In this document: piece by piece, positions 12,286-22,679 of the stretch | Layout: every line of letters begins with the position of its first letter | Position numbering within the stretch: the stretch's first letter is position 1 | Source of the DNA: Coriaria nepalensis | Taxonomy: Eukaryota > Streptophyta > Magnoliopsida > Cucurbitales > Coriariaceae | Direction: 5' to 3' | Assembly (NCBI GenBank): GCA_027186245.1 | Contig: CP114488.1 | Location: 4,042,501-4,106,500, forward strand | DNA length: 64,000 nt | The notes under the pieces: generated by a model | Told to the model about the DNA's origin: nothing | What the model saw: only the letters and a program-made list of their open reading frames with translations | Database searches by the model: none | Made by a program: the position numbers and the translations under genes

Positions 12286-12780
12286 ATGCTAGTCGTAAGA
12301 GATCATTTATAGTTAGCAAGGAGAAGGAAGCAAACGGAGAGAGCTTCGTTTAAGGGCAGGAACGAGCGTAGACAGAGGAGAGAGTTGTTGACATATTCTA
12401 GGATATAAACAACGAAGGGGGAAGAGTAAGAATGCAGAAAGAAAGAGAAAGAGAGTTACTTGTTAAAGACAAGATAAGAAGCAGTCAACAGTGCCGTCTA
12501 GGGCCTTTTAGGCTTAGAAAGTCCCTCGTCCTAGAGCTGATAGAAGTACAATAAGAGTATGAAGTTGGACTTAGTCAATTCGCCGATTCGGGTTTTTAAT
12601 GGACGTGTCACGCCTTGAACTTGAAGTAGTGTACCACTTTTAGAGCTAATTGAATTAAAAAAACAGAATTTAATGCAAAATGGAATTCGAAATTCAAGTA
12701 CCAGGCTAAATTCCTTTTATGCGAAAAAACACGGGTTTTAGATATCCATGGTCGACTTCTTTCTCCTTACTCTCTCGCAA
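12286..12780. other. mitochondrial-like sequence, left part of the insertion in copia
   Basis: Immediately beyond the copia reverse-transcriptase frame the sequence loses copia similarity. It takes on the purine-rich, non-coding texture seen at 14460-17130 and 2060-3090. No gene was recognised. The boundary with the LINE fragment lies somewhere in 12660-12780. An organelle origin is an inference. Confidence 0.35.
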
Positions 12781-14406
12781 TCCCTCCTGAACTCAAAATC
12801 GATTATTCACTGGACTGGATAGGTCTACCGTTGTCTCGTTGATAGTTTCGAAGGAGCTCATGAGACAGGAGGATATTGTTGATGATTTTTCGCCCATGAA
12901 TGAATGCCGAATGATATGGGCTAACCAAGCTAACAATCATAGCTTTCATTCGGTTATAAAACATATTAGAGATACACTTAACAACTATGTTGCAACATGA
13001 AATAGGCCGAAAGTCATGTTGAGTAGGGGGATTCCTTAGGCACAGGAGAGAGTTGCATAGAGTCCAATTCCGTCACCAGCTTGCCCGACTTGAAGAAGTT
13101 CAGAACAGCTTTCGTAAAGTCGTCACCAGCCAGGCGGCCTTGAAAAAAGAAGCAGCGAACCCAAAAAGGTCTGGGGCCTTGTTGTCTTTCAAGGAGAACA
13201 AGGTATTCTTGACTTCCTCACTCGTCACTTCACGTTCAAGCTCTAATCTGTGGCTGTTCGTGAGCTGACTGAAGAAGGATAATCTACGGGCCACATCATG
13301 AGGATAACATCCAATGGGATCAGCACCCAAAACGGATAATAACGAACCACTTCTGCCTTAATAGCATCCGGATTATTGACTTTCACCTTGTTGATGTAGA
13401 GTGTTACGAAATTTCTTGGCATAAAGAGATTTGAAGAAGGACGTATTATTGTCATCAAGCGCCAACCTGTTAATTCTAGCCTTTTGATGAAAGACTCCTC
13501 GTTGGCAGCTAATGAGGCATAAGATTGAATCAGCTCATTTTAAAGAGAGGCAAGCGAACGGGATCCAGCTGAAGCCTACTCTGGAAAATATCAAGCTCAT
13601 CTCTAGCTTTACCTTGCAAATCTTTGAAATTCTTTGCATCCGCTTCCATTTTTTTTTTAGTCTAAACATCGGTTTCCTCTAATGTCCACATTCCAAACCT
13701 CAAACATGAGAGGCAAAAAAGATGAATGGGAAGTAGAAAAACGGAAATGTTCTGGCCCCTCAGCATAAAAATTCACCATCATAGGAGAGTGGTCGGAGGT
13801 GCCGGGGTTCAAAAAGTAAGCTTCAGAATCAGGGTATGAAGAAATCCAGCTCTGATTGATTAGGACTCGGTCGAGTTTACACTTTCTTCTGCCCTCACCT
13901 GAGCACTTGTTGGACCAAGTCAATCTACAGCCCTTGTGTTTGAGATCAACCAACTCAGCAGCATACATACAATTAGCAAGGTCCTGCACAGCATTGGGAT
14001 GGACTGGTTTCCCTCCCACCTTCTCTTCAACAAGCAAAACCGAGTGGAAATCCCCTAAAGGGGTCAGGCGAAAGACTAGATATGTTGGTAATTGAAGTAA
14101 AAAGTTCCCTCCTCTCAAAGGAGTTGTTGGAGGCATATATAATGTTTTCTGGAAGGAGGTAGAATCCGGAAGAATCATTACCTGGCAGTGAATAGCTTGG
14201 AAAGAGCTCTTAAAAACTCTGATGTCAACAGACTTGGGGTCCCAACACAACCAGATGCAATCCTTAAGCCTACCTATTGAAATCTCGCTTGCTTGGAACA
14301 GAACTCTTAAAGCTAACGGCCGCTGCCTTGGAATCAGTTCTCCTAACGGCAGGCTCGGAACTAAGGGAACTAGGCGTGGTTGTAAATCCTTGACTCCTTG
14401 ACTCAT
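12780..14406 (-). pseudogene. LINE (non-LTR) retrotransposon fragment: endonuclease and RT start
   Basis: A minus-strand, 5'- and 3'-truncated LINE. An open frame at 14406-13657 (249 codons from ATG 14406) carries the second half of the exonuclease-endonuclease-phosphatase domain: LGDFHSVLLVEEKVGG, then ELVDLKHKGCRLTWSN, then KLDRVLINQSW, then PGTSDHSPMMVNF. The SDH motif of the active site is intact. After frameshifts the linker and reverse transcriptase follow at 13460-12790, with LKDNKAPDLFGFAASFFKAAW (usual form NKAPGPDGF), then DFRPISCCN, then SAFIHGRKIINNILLSHEL. The RT catalytic box is not present. Identification as a plant L1-type LINE is firm. Copies like this occur in both nuclear and plant mitochondrial DNA, so it does not settle the origin of the surrounding insertion. 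Confidence 0.88.
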
Positions 14407-17143
14407 GGGTTGAAAATCAAATCAATGTCGTGGGTTGGAATGGAAAATAAATCAATGGGTTGTGCCGCTGTAGAATGAAGTCAAGTAAGTACTATTTAGT
14501 GAAAGCAAGGCCAATTCTCTGACACGCCAAATGTTCCTTTCTTCATCGAAGACTTGTTTATGGCCTGGGATGCCAACCTGAGGGCCCAGAACTCTAGTTT
14601 AGAGGAAGTCGCCGGAATAGTGTTTATTTAGGTTTAGGAAAAAAAAGACGAAGAACTTCATTCCTTTGCCCTTAAGCTTAAGGCTTTACCTGCGCCAAAG
14701 CAGGAATCCACTCTAAGATCAGAGTCAGCAACAGCCTCCGATTTAGCTACATCAGTGGAACCGGCCTTTACTTTCTTTCTTTCTATTTTCTTTTTTCCTG
14801 CTGATGGTTTAAAAGGGCTTTCCTTTCCACTTCCCGTAGTTCTATAAAAGAAAGCCTTTAAGCTTCTTTTCCCGCTGCGAGGGTCTTACCTTTTCTAGCT
14901 CCAATCTAGCTCCAGAGCTTATTTTCAATAAAGGAGTTACCCGCTATAGCACGGAAACATAAATAATAGCTAATAGCTAGCCAATTCGAAAACATCGACA
15001 CCAATCAGACTTGGTTTTGAAATCTCCTGCCGCCCCAGAGAAAACTCCAAATGAAGTCTATCCCGAAGGCTAGGGTTTCAATTCTTGTTTTTTATTCGAG
15101 CCCGGCCAGAGAAGAACCCGCAGCTGATGTTTAAATACTATATTGGAAAAAATAAATGAGACAATGAGAGTAGGCAATCTTATGAGGTATGGGGGTTCCT
15201 GGCTCGACTGTTAGTAATAGATAAAGGAGTGGATGGCATATCCCGAGGAAGGACATTAAACATGCTTCGTCTCCTTATTAAGTTTATGTTGAGCTGGTTT
15301 GTTTCCGCCTCTCCCTATTCGTTTAGTCGATATAGACCCATAAATCTCTTTCATGCGGTTTTCTTGGTTCCACCTGCCAATCGGTTTGAGTTCCCTTCAG
15401 AAGAAGAAGAAGATTGTGCTGACGTTGAAGTAACAAAAAGGATCACAGGAACTATCTCTTTCGAAAGGGGAAGCTTAGGGAAGCCTGTGAGAAAGCCTCT
15501 GAGGATTTAAGGTATTTTAGTTAAGTAAGCAGTATCTTTTTAAGCTTAAGCCAGCAGTACCCTTATTTTCCTTTAAAGTAAGGATTGTAGGCCAGCACGA
15601 AAGGAAAACGAATATCAATCAGTACCTCACCTCTTTTCTTAGGAAAGGTAGCTCGCAAGTCAGTGAGCAAGAGATCTAGTTTCAGTGGCAGTTGCTTTCG
15701 TTCTCGCTTTGATTCTTTCTGCATTCTGCATTTGATTCTGCCTTCGAGCCTGTGCCATTAGTTGCTTACCCAATTGCAGTTTTCTGTCAAATCCTTCAAA
15801 TTCATTACAGTGGTAAGCCTAGAAGTTAATAGATAAAAGACTTCTAGTGGCTTCTTTCATACATTTCCTCTTCCCCTCTCAATGCAGTTTTAGTTACTTT
15901 ATTTTGCAATAGAAAAGAGTGCATAGTGGGGAATAATCTACTCTTACTCTTACATACCCTTACTTCATACTTTCTTAAATTCCATATATATAATGGTTTG
16001 ATTTTACCTCTTTATCTGAGGGAAGATAGCTATCTTTTCTAAGTTTACTAGGTTGGAATTTTCTAAGTGACTCCTTTTTTTTTTTCCTGTGTTAAGGATA
16101 TCCTATTTCATTTTAAGTTAAAAGGCAAGCAAGCCGGTTAGAGTTGAAGTGCTTCTGTCTGTATTTAAGGCAAAAGGTGGATATCCTGTCTACTAGGGCT
16201 CTAAGTATTACCATAACCACTATTCCTAACAGCGATATTGTGTCCACCAGTAGGAGACTATCAAAAAGACCCTTAATAAGTAGCAGCGTAACGAGCGTAA
16301 GAGTAAGAGCAAGCAAGCTAAGGAATAGTCTCATATCGAGCTAACTAGATTAGCAAGTACTACCAATCAGTCCTACTAAGACTCCTGATCTCCCGCTGTA
16401 AGGAATAACTTACTATCTAAAGGGCTATTCTTATGCTTCTCCATTTAGAAGGAGCTGACAATCTAAAACTTCACTTTCAAATCATTACTTCCAGGAGCTA
16501 AAAAGCCAGTGAGCGAGCTTAGGTAAATAGTTATTCTCCTTGAGTTTAGGCAATGTAAGTCTAAGAGTGTGCTATAACGCAATAAAAAGGATTCGAGTTA
16601 TTTTATTGCCATCCAGTCTATCCTCATCCTGTATCGTCTCGTGTGAGTTCTCTTGCACTTGCAGGCTAGTTTCCTTCGATGGAGGAGGGGTTCATAGTGC
16701 CAGCCTTAATAGACTCCTTTGCTAGCCGTAATACCTATCCAATTGCTACAGGCCTAAGCTAATCCCCGCCATCCCGACCTGCCCCTGTTCCCAATCTCAG
16801 GTCCTGTCTCTATCAACCCCTCTTCAAAGCTTGTCCCGGTTGAAGTTGCTTTCCCGAGTCCCTCATCCATTTCTAGGCTAAAAAAAGGAGATCGGATCTT
16901 GTCTTCCCTCTTCCCTTCTTCAAGCTGAAAAGCCTTCTTCTTCCTTCCAACCTTGACCACCTCTCCTCTCTTTCATTTTTTTTCCATTCTTCGAAATCCC
17001 CCTCCTCTTCTCTGAAGGCAGTCGAGGGAAGCGGGTTATGGGGTGGGCTACTAAGGCCCGGGGAGCATAATCGGGTCAAACATCGATAGGGAGAAAGAGG
17101 TAAATGACTCTTCCTTTCCTCCCGAGCAACCTAAGCTAGAACA
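14407..17143. other. mitochondrial-like DNA, main part of the insertion in copia (probable NUMT)
   Basis: About 2.7 kb of sequence unlike the AT-rich nuclear surroundings. It has balanced composition, frequent short words such as AAGCAAGC, CTAACTAG and GGGCTATTC, and no sustained coding bias. It includes 14852-14953, nearly identical to 2979-3082. An open frame from ATG 15262 to 15510 (about 82 codons) has no recognised motif and may be chance or a mitochondrial-type orf. No rRNA, tRNA or respiratory gene was recognised. The right edge at about 17143 is sharp because the copia frame resumes there. Assignment to mitochondrial DNA is by texture only. A search against plant mitogenomes would decide. 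Confidence 0.5.
14852..14953 (+). repeat. ~100-bp segment shared with 2979-3082
   Basis: From AAGCCTTTAAGC through TTCCCGCTGCGAGGG to TTTTCAATAAA and GTTACCCG, this segment matches 2979-3082 in the same orientation. By eye there are only a few substitutions and a small indel in the A-run (AAAAAAAA versus AAGG). One copy sits in the MULE insertion and this one in the copia insertion. Confidence 0.9.
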
Positions 17144-17144
17144 A

Positions 17145-19330
17145 GTGTCCATGTGTCATGGCAGAGCAAGGTGGTGAACTCATCATTCATGGCGTGTTGC
17201 CACTTAGAGTCTTTCAATGCTTGAGAAGCACATATTGGTTCCAAGGGAACGGCTAGGGGATGCTTAGAGGCGATGTTGAGGTATTTGGGGCGAAAAATCC
17301 CATTCATTGATCTTGTTGTCATGCCATGGCTTCGTCCATGAGAGACTGGAGGTGGCTCTCCAAAATAAATATAGAAGATCAAGGAATAGTGGAGGGAATG
17401 GAGTCTGATGGGTTTAAATGATTTGGAGTATTAGTTGCCCGAGGGATGGGTGTTTAGGTGTGCATATCAATAAGGGGAGTAGCCTGCACAATAGGAGAAG
17501 ATTGGGCCAAAAAAGAAGGCTGCTCATTGGGCTAGACGTGAGGCTGATGAATGAGATGCACTGGAGGTAATGGGCCACAGCAATGGGGTGGAGGAGATGG
17601 GCTAGACAATACCTGTGATGAAAGCTAATGAAATGGAAATTTGTTTTCCCCGAATTTGATATGTCGGGAAATAAAAATCCGAGAGGATTCAAAGAATAAT
17701 GGAGCCGCATGCTTTTATTAGAATTTCAAGAACCACAATTATAATGGGAAAAAATATTTCCTTTTTCTACTAGTAAAGAAAAATTACGAATAATATGAGA
17801 GACGATCGTGGAATGCAGGTGACCTAAGCGACGATGCCAACCTGTAAGACATGTTTGTTCTCCAAGAAAGGCATAAGGTGGTGATGACAGAACATGAAAG
17901 TGATAAACTTCATTGTTACATGGTCCTCTAGCTAGAATCACTCTCGTTGCTAGGTCCTTCACAAAAAAGGAAGAGGGACAAAATTTCACGGAAACATTGT
18001 TAGCCTTTGTAAAATGGTGAGCAAATAATAAGTTATTATGGATGCAAAGCACATAAAGAACATTCGACAAATGAAATGTTTTATGAGGGAGGGCGAGTTC
18101 CGAGGAACCAGTATGTGATATATCCAAACCCGATCCATCACCGATGATAATCTCATATGTTTCGTCACATTCAGAGTGAATTGAGAGATTTGAGAGGTCG
18201 GATGTCATGTGATGGGAGGCACCACTATCAAGGAGCCATTTGGAGTCGGATCCGGAGTTATGAGAAATTGGTGAGCACGAGGCGTAGTTAGCGGTGGCCT
18301 TGAGTTTACGGTAATTAGAAGCCGTGTGGCCTTTAAAGCCACAATATTGGCAAATGGTGGGTGGTGGAGCAAGCCCAAAAGAACCAATGGCATATTAGTT
18401 TGTGGAGGCCTACGAAGGAGATAGGTTGGAGAATTGCTGCTGAAGAAAAGGCTAATTTGCATTTAAAGTCCAATTTGAAGGTTGCTATTGTTGACTAGAT
18501 CAGTTAGAAAATGACCAATAATGGTGGGCTTTGGACTTGCTAGTGGGATCAGAAGAGAAGCGTTGATTAGAAGACATGTTAGAGTAGCGGGGGTTTCCAC
18601 GTGTGGTGGGATTGGCAGTGGCCACAAGGTTGCCGACGCCGCATCGGAGATATATCTCATGAGATATAAGGAGGTCGTGCAACTCTTTGAAATGCATGAG
18701 ATTTTTACAAACTTGAATAGGTCCAACAATATCATGATATTCGGCGTTCAACCCGTTGAGTATGTATAACATAAGATCATCGGTTGAAACGAGCTTGTCA
18801 ATGGTGGCGAGTTCATCAGCCTTGGCCTTAATGCCATGAAGATAATTAGTGACAGATTGTTTTCCGCATGTGGCAAGAGAGAGGTCATCTTTTATCTGCA
18901 TAACATGGGTTCCAAACCGATTTGCATAGAACTAGAGAACGGTGATCCAAGCCTTGTGACTAGTGGAGGTGGAAGCAATCATGGGCATGATGGCTGCAGA
19001 AACCGAGCCAAATAGTGCTGAGAGTAGGAGCTTATCTTGACGAAGCTAACGAGTGTATGCATTGGCGTCTAACCCAATTGTGGGACAAGGAAAAGAGTCG
19101 TCTAAATATCATAGTAGACCATAGCCGATAAGGAGAGCTTCGATTTGTGCTTGCCAAGAAGGGTAGTAATTAGGTGTAAGTCGAAGTGGAAGCTAATGAT
19201 GAGCATTAACGGCCACGAGAGGTATTCTAGTTAGACTGATAAGAGGACTGGAGGTTCATCGAGTGAGGACAGCAACGAGTGCGATGGCAAGCTCAGAGGT
19301 AGTGGTGGATTTAGATGATCCCGACGACAT
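17145..19330 (-). pseudogene. copia gag, protease, GAG-pre-integrase and start of reverse transcriptase
   Basis: The gag frame begins at ATG 19330 (MSSGSSKSTTTSELAIALVA) on the minus strand. It includes the UBN2-type gag region at 18901-18500 (KQSVTNYLHGIKAKADELA, then LNGLNAEYHDIVGPIQ). A CCHC-like knuckle at about 18350-18300 (CQYCGFKGHTASNYRK) has lost its last cysteine. The protease follows at about 18245-18140 with WLLDSGASHHMTSD, keeping the D-S-G-A active site. The GAG-pre-integrase motif WHRRLGHLHSTIVSH is at about 17850-17800. The integrase catalytic core is missing. The frame picks up again at 17382-17145 with the reverse-transcriptase lead-in (NGIFRPKYLN, then WQHAMNDEF, then DTWTLV) and is then cut by the insertion. 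Stops and frameshifts are frequent. Confidence 0.88.
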
Positions 19331-19399
19331 AGCAACAAATATGAAGCTGAAAAATAGATTAAAAAAAAGGATCATAAAAACTCGTTAGAGAAATGATAT

Positions 19400-19411
19400 G
19401 CTCTGATATCA
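19400..19411 (-). other. primer binding site for initiator tRNA-Met (copia)
   Basis: On the minus strand the sequence is TGATATCAGAGC. It differs at one position from TGGTATCAGAGC, the usual copia site complementary to the 3' end of plant initiator tRNA-Met. It lies directly inside the 5' LTR and about 70 bases upstream of the gag ATG, as expected. Confidence 0.8.
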
Positions 19412-19558
19412 TAAAGAACTTAAATGCTCGACTTTATTAATTTGCAAAGAGTTTAGTTGTATAGCTATATATATATTAATAATAAATTAAAATAGATTAC
19501 AAAATGATTCTTAAGATATAGAGAAACTATACGAGGGAAAGATTATAATTATGTTATA
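19412..19558 (-). repeat. 5' LTR of the copia element
   Basis: It aligns with the LTR at 10745-10886 across nearly its full length and ends in the same GTTATA. The LTRs differ at many positions by eye, so the insertion is old. Confidence 0.75.
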
Positions 19559-21033
19559 TAATTAATAAATCTTATTTTAATTCAATTGACATATTTATTA
19601 ATTATTAATGTAATTAATAATTTATTAATATTAAAAAATGAAGGAGGGGGGAAATTATGGTGTATCACTACCAAACGGTATCACACCTTAACAAATATTA
19701 AGCAATAATATAGATCTGAGTCAAGACTCATATCATGTCAAAAATTTTGTATCAATAAATTATATTTTTCTCAAATATATTTTTCTCTTTCACAATTTCT
19801 TTTGGCTTGCCAATATTATAATTATTTGGAAATACAAAAATAAATGAATTTATTTATTTATTTATTTCAAAAATTTGAACTCCAATTAATTTTTTTTTGT
19901 GATTAGAATCTATTAATCTTAATTTTAATAATAATAATAATATAAATAACTAGGTGAATTAAATCCACTTATTATTATTATTTTATTTTTATAATAAAAC
20001 AAGTGAAGTCATTAAAATCAAACAAATGGTCGTAATCATTAACCGTTGTGGGGTCCAACCCGACTTTCCCCTTTTATTGTGCTGTGTCTCCTGTCAAGGA
20101 CTGTTTGGTTGAATTTAATGAAAGCTGTCCGCATGTGTTTGTGAATTGTGATCCCCACTTATGCAACGTATCATCCAAAAATTAAATAACTAACCTATAA
20201 TTAATAGAGGTCTGTGTTCTCTTGCTTTCGCGTATTTGACTCTTTAGAATAGGAAAAGTTGCAATTTTGAAATAAGAAATCATTTCATTCGGCGTGTATT
20301 TTAAGTACATTTAAAAAATTAAAATTCGTTTGATTCGTTTCAATTATGATTACTAACAAAACTTTTTTTTAATTACTTGTAGGATCATATCACCTGTAAA
20401 AGTTATATTTTAATAAATATTTACGTTAATAAAAAATTAAAACAAAAAATTTATAAATATGAAATTGATTATATGGCATTTATATAATTCGTGTAATTCG
20501 GGCCATCCGATGTAATTCAATATTTTTAAATAAGTCATGTTATTCGGAACGAAATAAATTTAAGAACATAGGAGTTATGGGGATCCGTGTATTTTTTATA
20601 AAAAAAAATTCTTCTCTCCCTTCATTTTCTTTTCTTTCTTTCATACCCCCCCCCCCTCTCTATTAATGCACATTCGAAACTTCATTTTACTCTTTATCAA
20701 CAAACTCATTCGAACTCACGAATTTATTGCAAGTCACGAACCCATTCTTTCTCTAAAACAAACCCACATCATTTTAAAACCCTCTTGATAGCTCGAACTG
20801 ATAGGAAATATAAAATTACCGACATGTGAGATGTCGATCTTAAATGCACAGATCGACATGAAAAGCGCCTTTCGACCCGCAATCTTACATGTAACTCTAA
20901 ATTACTCTAAGGATTGAAGGACACTTAACAGATTGAGCCCTTTTGACTTGTAAAGTACTTCTTAAGATTGATGGACCTTTCACAGGTCAGGGCTCTTCGA
21001 CTCTTAAAACCTGTACTTTTGACTTATAAAGTA
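19559..21033. other. intergenic, AT-rich, no gene seen
   Basis: No coding evidence. There are A/T-rich short repeats and a C-run near 20647-20657. At 20815-20870 there are GACATGTGAGATGTCGATCT-like words also seen near 7860-7930. Confidence 0.5.
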
Positions 21034-21385
21034 CATATGAGATGACGGGACAAGGGATCGAAACCTGTAGGGGCTTTTGACCCTTAAATTTACTTTACGC
21101 GTCGAAGAGCCTCGACTTGTGAAAAGCTCTTGAACCTTTAAAGTAACTTAGAGTTATATGTGAGATGATGAATCGAAAGATCGAAACCGATCAAAGTCCT
21201 TCGATCTTCTTTACGAATCGAAAGACCTCACCTTATGAAGAACTTTTCGAAATTTAGAATAACTTAGAGTTACATATGAGATGACTAGTTAAATAGTAAA
21301 AACTTGTCAAGGTCCTTTGACTCTTAGAGTTCTTCTACGAATCGAAAGATCTCGACTTATGAAAGATATTCGACTCTTATTTTCA
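21034..21385. repeat. degenerate tandem repeat, three ~118-bp units
   Basis: Units begin at about 21034, 21155 and 21271 with CATATGAGATG/TATATGTGAGATG. Each continues through ATCGAAA.., a CTTTGAC/CTTCGATC block, TTTACGAATCGAAAGA-like and CTCGACTTATGAA-like blocks, to AACTTAGAGTTA. A more diverged copy covers about 20886-21033. The array ends about 100 bases downstream of the stop of the SKIP25-like gene, so it lies in or just past that gene's 3' region. Confidence 0.8.
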
Positions 21386-21485
21386 GAAACCAATAAACTA
21401 TCACTTTAGTAAATTAGAAATATACAAAATAGTATTTATAATAAAATAAATCAGAGAATAAAAAAAGAATCAGAAATGTTTTATT

Positions 21486-22679
21486 TTAATCCGCGCCTCT
21501 AATAGAATCTGACTCCGAAAATCCAAAATCAGCGCGGTGGCTCATTCTCGGTAAGACATGAATCGCCAGCACTTCAAACCCCCACGGCGGAGCAACCACC
21601 CATGATCTCGCCGGTAAATTCACAACATCCACCACAACTACCCCTCCGCCGCTGCTGCAAATTACACACACTCTACCACCTCCCGCCACCATCTGCTCCG
21701 CCCCTCTCAGCCTATCCGACTCCATCACCTCCTCCCAATCATCTCTCCGTTCATCATACCTTCTCAAAGTTCCCTTCCTCACCTCCACTCCATACATCAC
21801 GTCCTCATCCATGGCCGCCACCGGCCCGCTCCACCCTCCGATCATCCCTTTCGGCATTTCTTCCCACAAATCTCTCCCCACATTATACACCACTCCTTCT
21901 TTCGGACCCATGCCTTTCACATTCACCATACAGATCTTCCCTCTACACCCTACCGCTTCAATGGCGTCTCTGCTGAATCTTCCGTCTCTTAAACCATTTA
22001 GTTTCTCCCAAATAAGTGATTCCCCATGCAGATCCCATTTCTCAACCGTTCTCGCCACGTCAGCAGAGAACTGTGATCCAATCCCACTCGCAACGTAGCA
22101 CGCGCCTCCTACTGATCCGGTGGCACACCATCGGCGAGGGACGGTGAAAGGAGGACCGAAGGTCCAGCGTTGGGAGATTGGGTTGAAGACGAGAGGGCGA
22201 GGGAGCGCCGGAGAGAAATCGTAGTCTGTGCCGGCGATGAGGACGAGATTTCCGTCGACGGAGACGGACTGTACCGGTAGGTTGCGAGAGAGGAAAGATC
22301 GGTGGCGGACGATGAGGTGGAGTGGTGGATCGCGCGGCGGCGGAGGGAGGAGGTGCCACGTGGAGGAGATCGGATCGAAGGTGACGAATTGAAGAGAGTT
22401 TTTCGAATCCTTTTGATCTGATGATAAGAGAGCGTAGAGAGAGGGGAAGGGGGGGAAGAGATTGGAATAGATGATGCGCCGCCATGAACGGCAGACGGAG
22501 TAAAGGATGGAAGGGTGTAGATGCGAGAGGCAGAGGAGGGCTATGTCGTCCGGAAGCGGCGGGAGTAGAAGCTGAAGATCGTGGTGGTCGTCGGCTGGTT
22601 TTTGACGTTTAGTAGCTGGTATTGTGGCGGCAGGGCCACCTGTAACCGCGTTGCTAGTGGAGGCGATGGTGTTTGACAT
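21486..22679 (-). CDS. SKIP25: F-box/kelch-repeat protein, SKIP25-like
   Basis: An intronless 397-codon gene, ATG at 22679 and TAA at 21488. It encodes an F-box/kelch protein, the substrate-recognition subunit of an SCF (SKP1-cullin-F-box) ubiquitin ligase. The N-terminus holds a basic KRQK patch (residues 24-27). The F-box runs at about 41-75 (LPPLPDDIALLCLSHLHPSI, then VCRSWRRIIYS). Kelch-type repeats follow, with FDPISSTWHLLPPPP, then FNPISQRWTFGPPF, then PRRWCATGSVGGACYVASGI, then YNVGRDLWEEMPKGM, and a blade ending RSWVVAPPWGFEVLAIHVLP. This order, the F-box with adjoining PSLYAL, and the FLSRNLPVQSVSV segment match what I remember of Arabidopsis SKIP25. The frame is intact and strongly GC-biased in the third position compared with its surroundings, as expected for a live gene. 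An ATTGG/CCAAT motif lies near 22753-22757. The substrate is unknown. Confidence 0.93.
   Translation of the reverse strand: MSNTIASTSNAVTGGPAATIPATKRQKPADDHHDLQLLLPPLPDDIALLCLSHLHPSILYSVCRSWRRIIYSNLFPPFPSLYALLSSDQKDSKNSLQFVTFDPISSTWHLLPPPPRDPPLHLIVRHRSFLSRNLPVQSVSVDGNLVLIAGTDYDFSPALPRPLVFNPISQRWTFGPPFTVPRRWCATGSVGGACYVASGIGSQFSADVARTVEKWDLHGESLIWEKLNGLRDGRFSRDAIEAVGCRGKICMVNVKGMGPKEGVVYNVGRDLWEEMPKGMIGGWSGPVAAMDEDVMYGVEVRKGTLRRYDERRDDWEEVMESDRLRGAEQMVAGGGRVCVICSSGGGVVVVDVVNLPARSWVVAPPWGFEVLAIHVLPRMSHRADFGFSESDSIRGAD

Larger units (their letters stand above)
10745..19558 (-). mobile_element. Ty1/copia retrotransposon, degenerate, with nested foreign DNA
   Basis: A copia element in minus orientation runs from its 5' LTR near 19412-19558 to its 3' LTR near 10745-10886. 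In coding order it carries a primer binding site, gag, a CCHC-like knuckle, protease, the GAG-pre-integrase motif, the start of the reverse transcriptase, a foreign insertion (about 12290-17143), the rest of the reverse transcriptase, and RNase H. The integrase core is absent between the GAG-pre-integrase motif (about 17770) and the sequence before the reverse transcriptase. All frames carry stops. The protein order gag-protease-(integrase)-RT-RNase H defines the copia superfamily. The two LTR ends align clearly; the outer ends and a target duplication could not be fixed. Confidence 0.88.

Noticed and set aside
15229..15510. A 93-codon plus-strand frame in the copia insertion
   Set aside because: Its first codon is GTG; the first ATG is 15262. 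No recognisable domain or homologue from memory, so it is mentioned only within the mitochondrial-like region.
21602..22098. Long plus-strand frames opposite the SKIP25-like gene
   Set aside because: These are shadows of the GC-rich coding sequence on the minus strand; their proline/serine-rich translation has no independent support.
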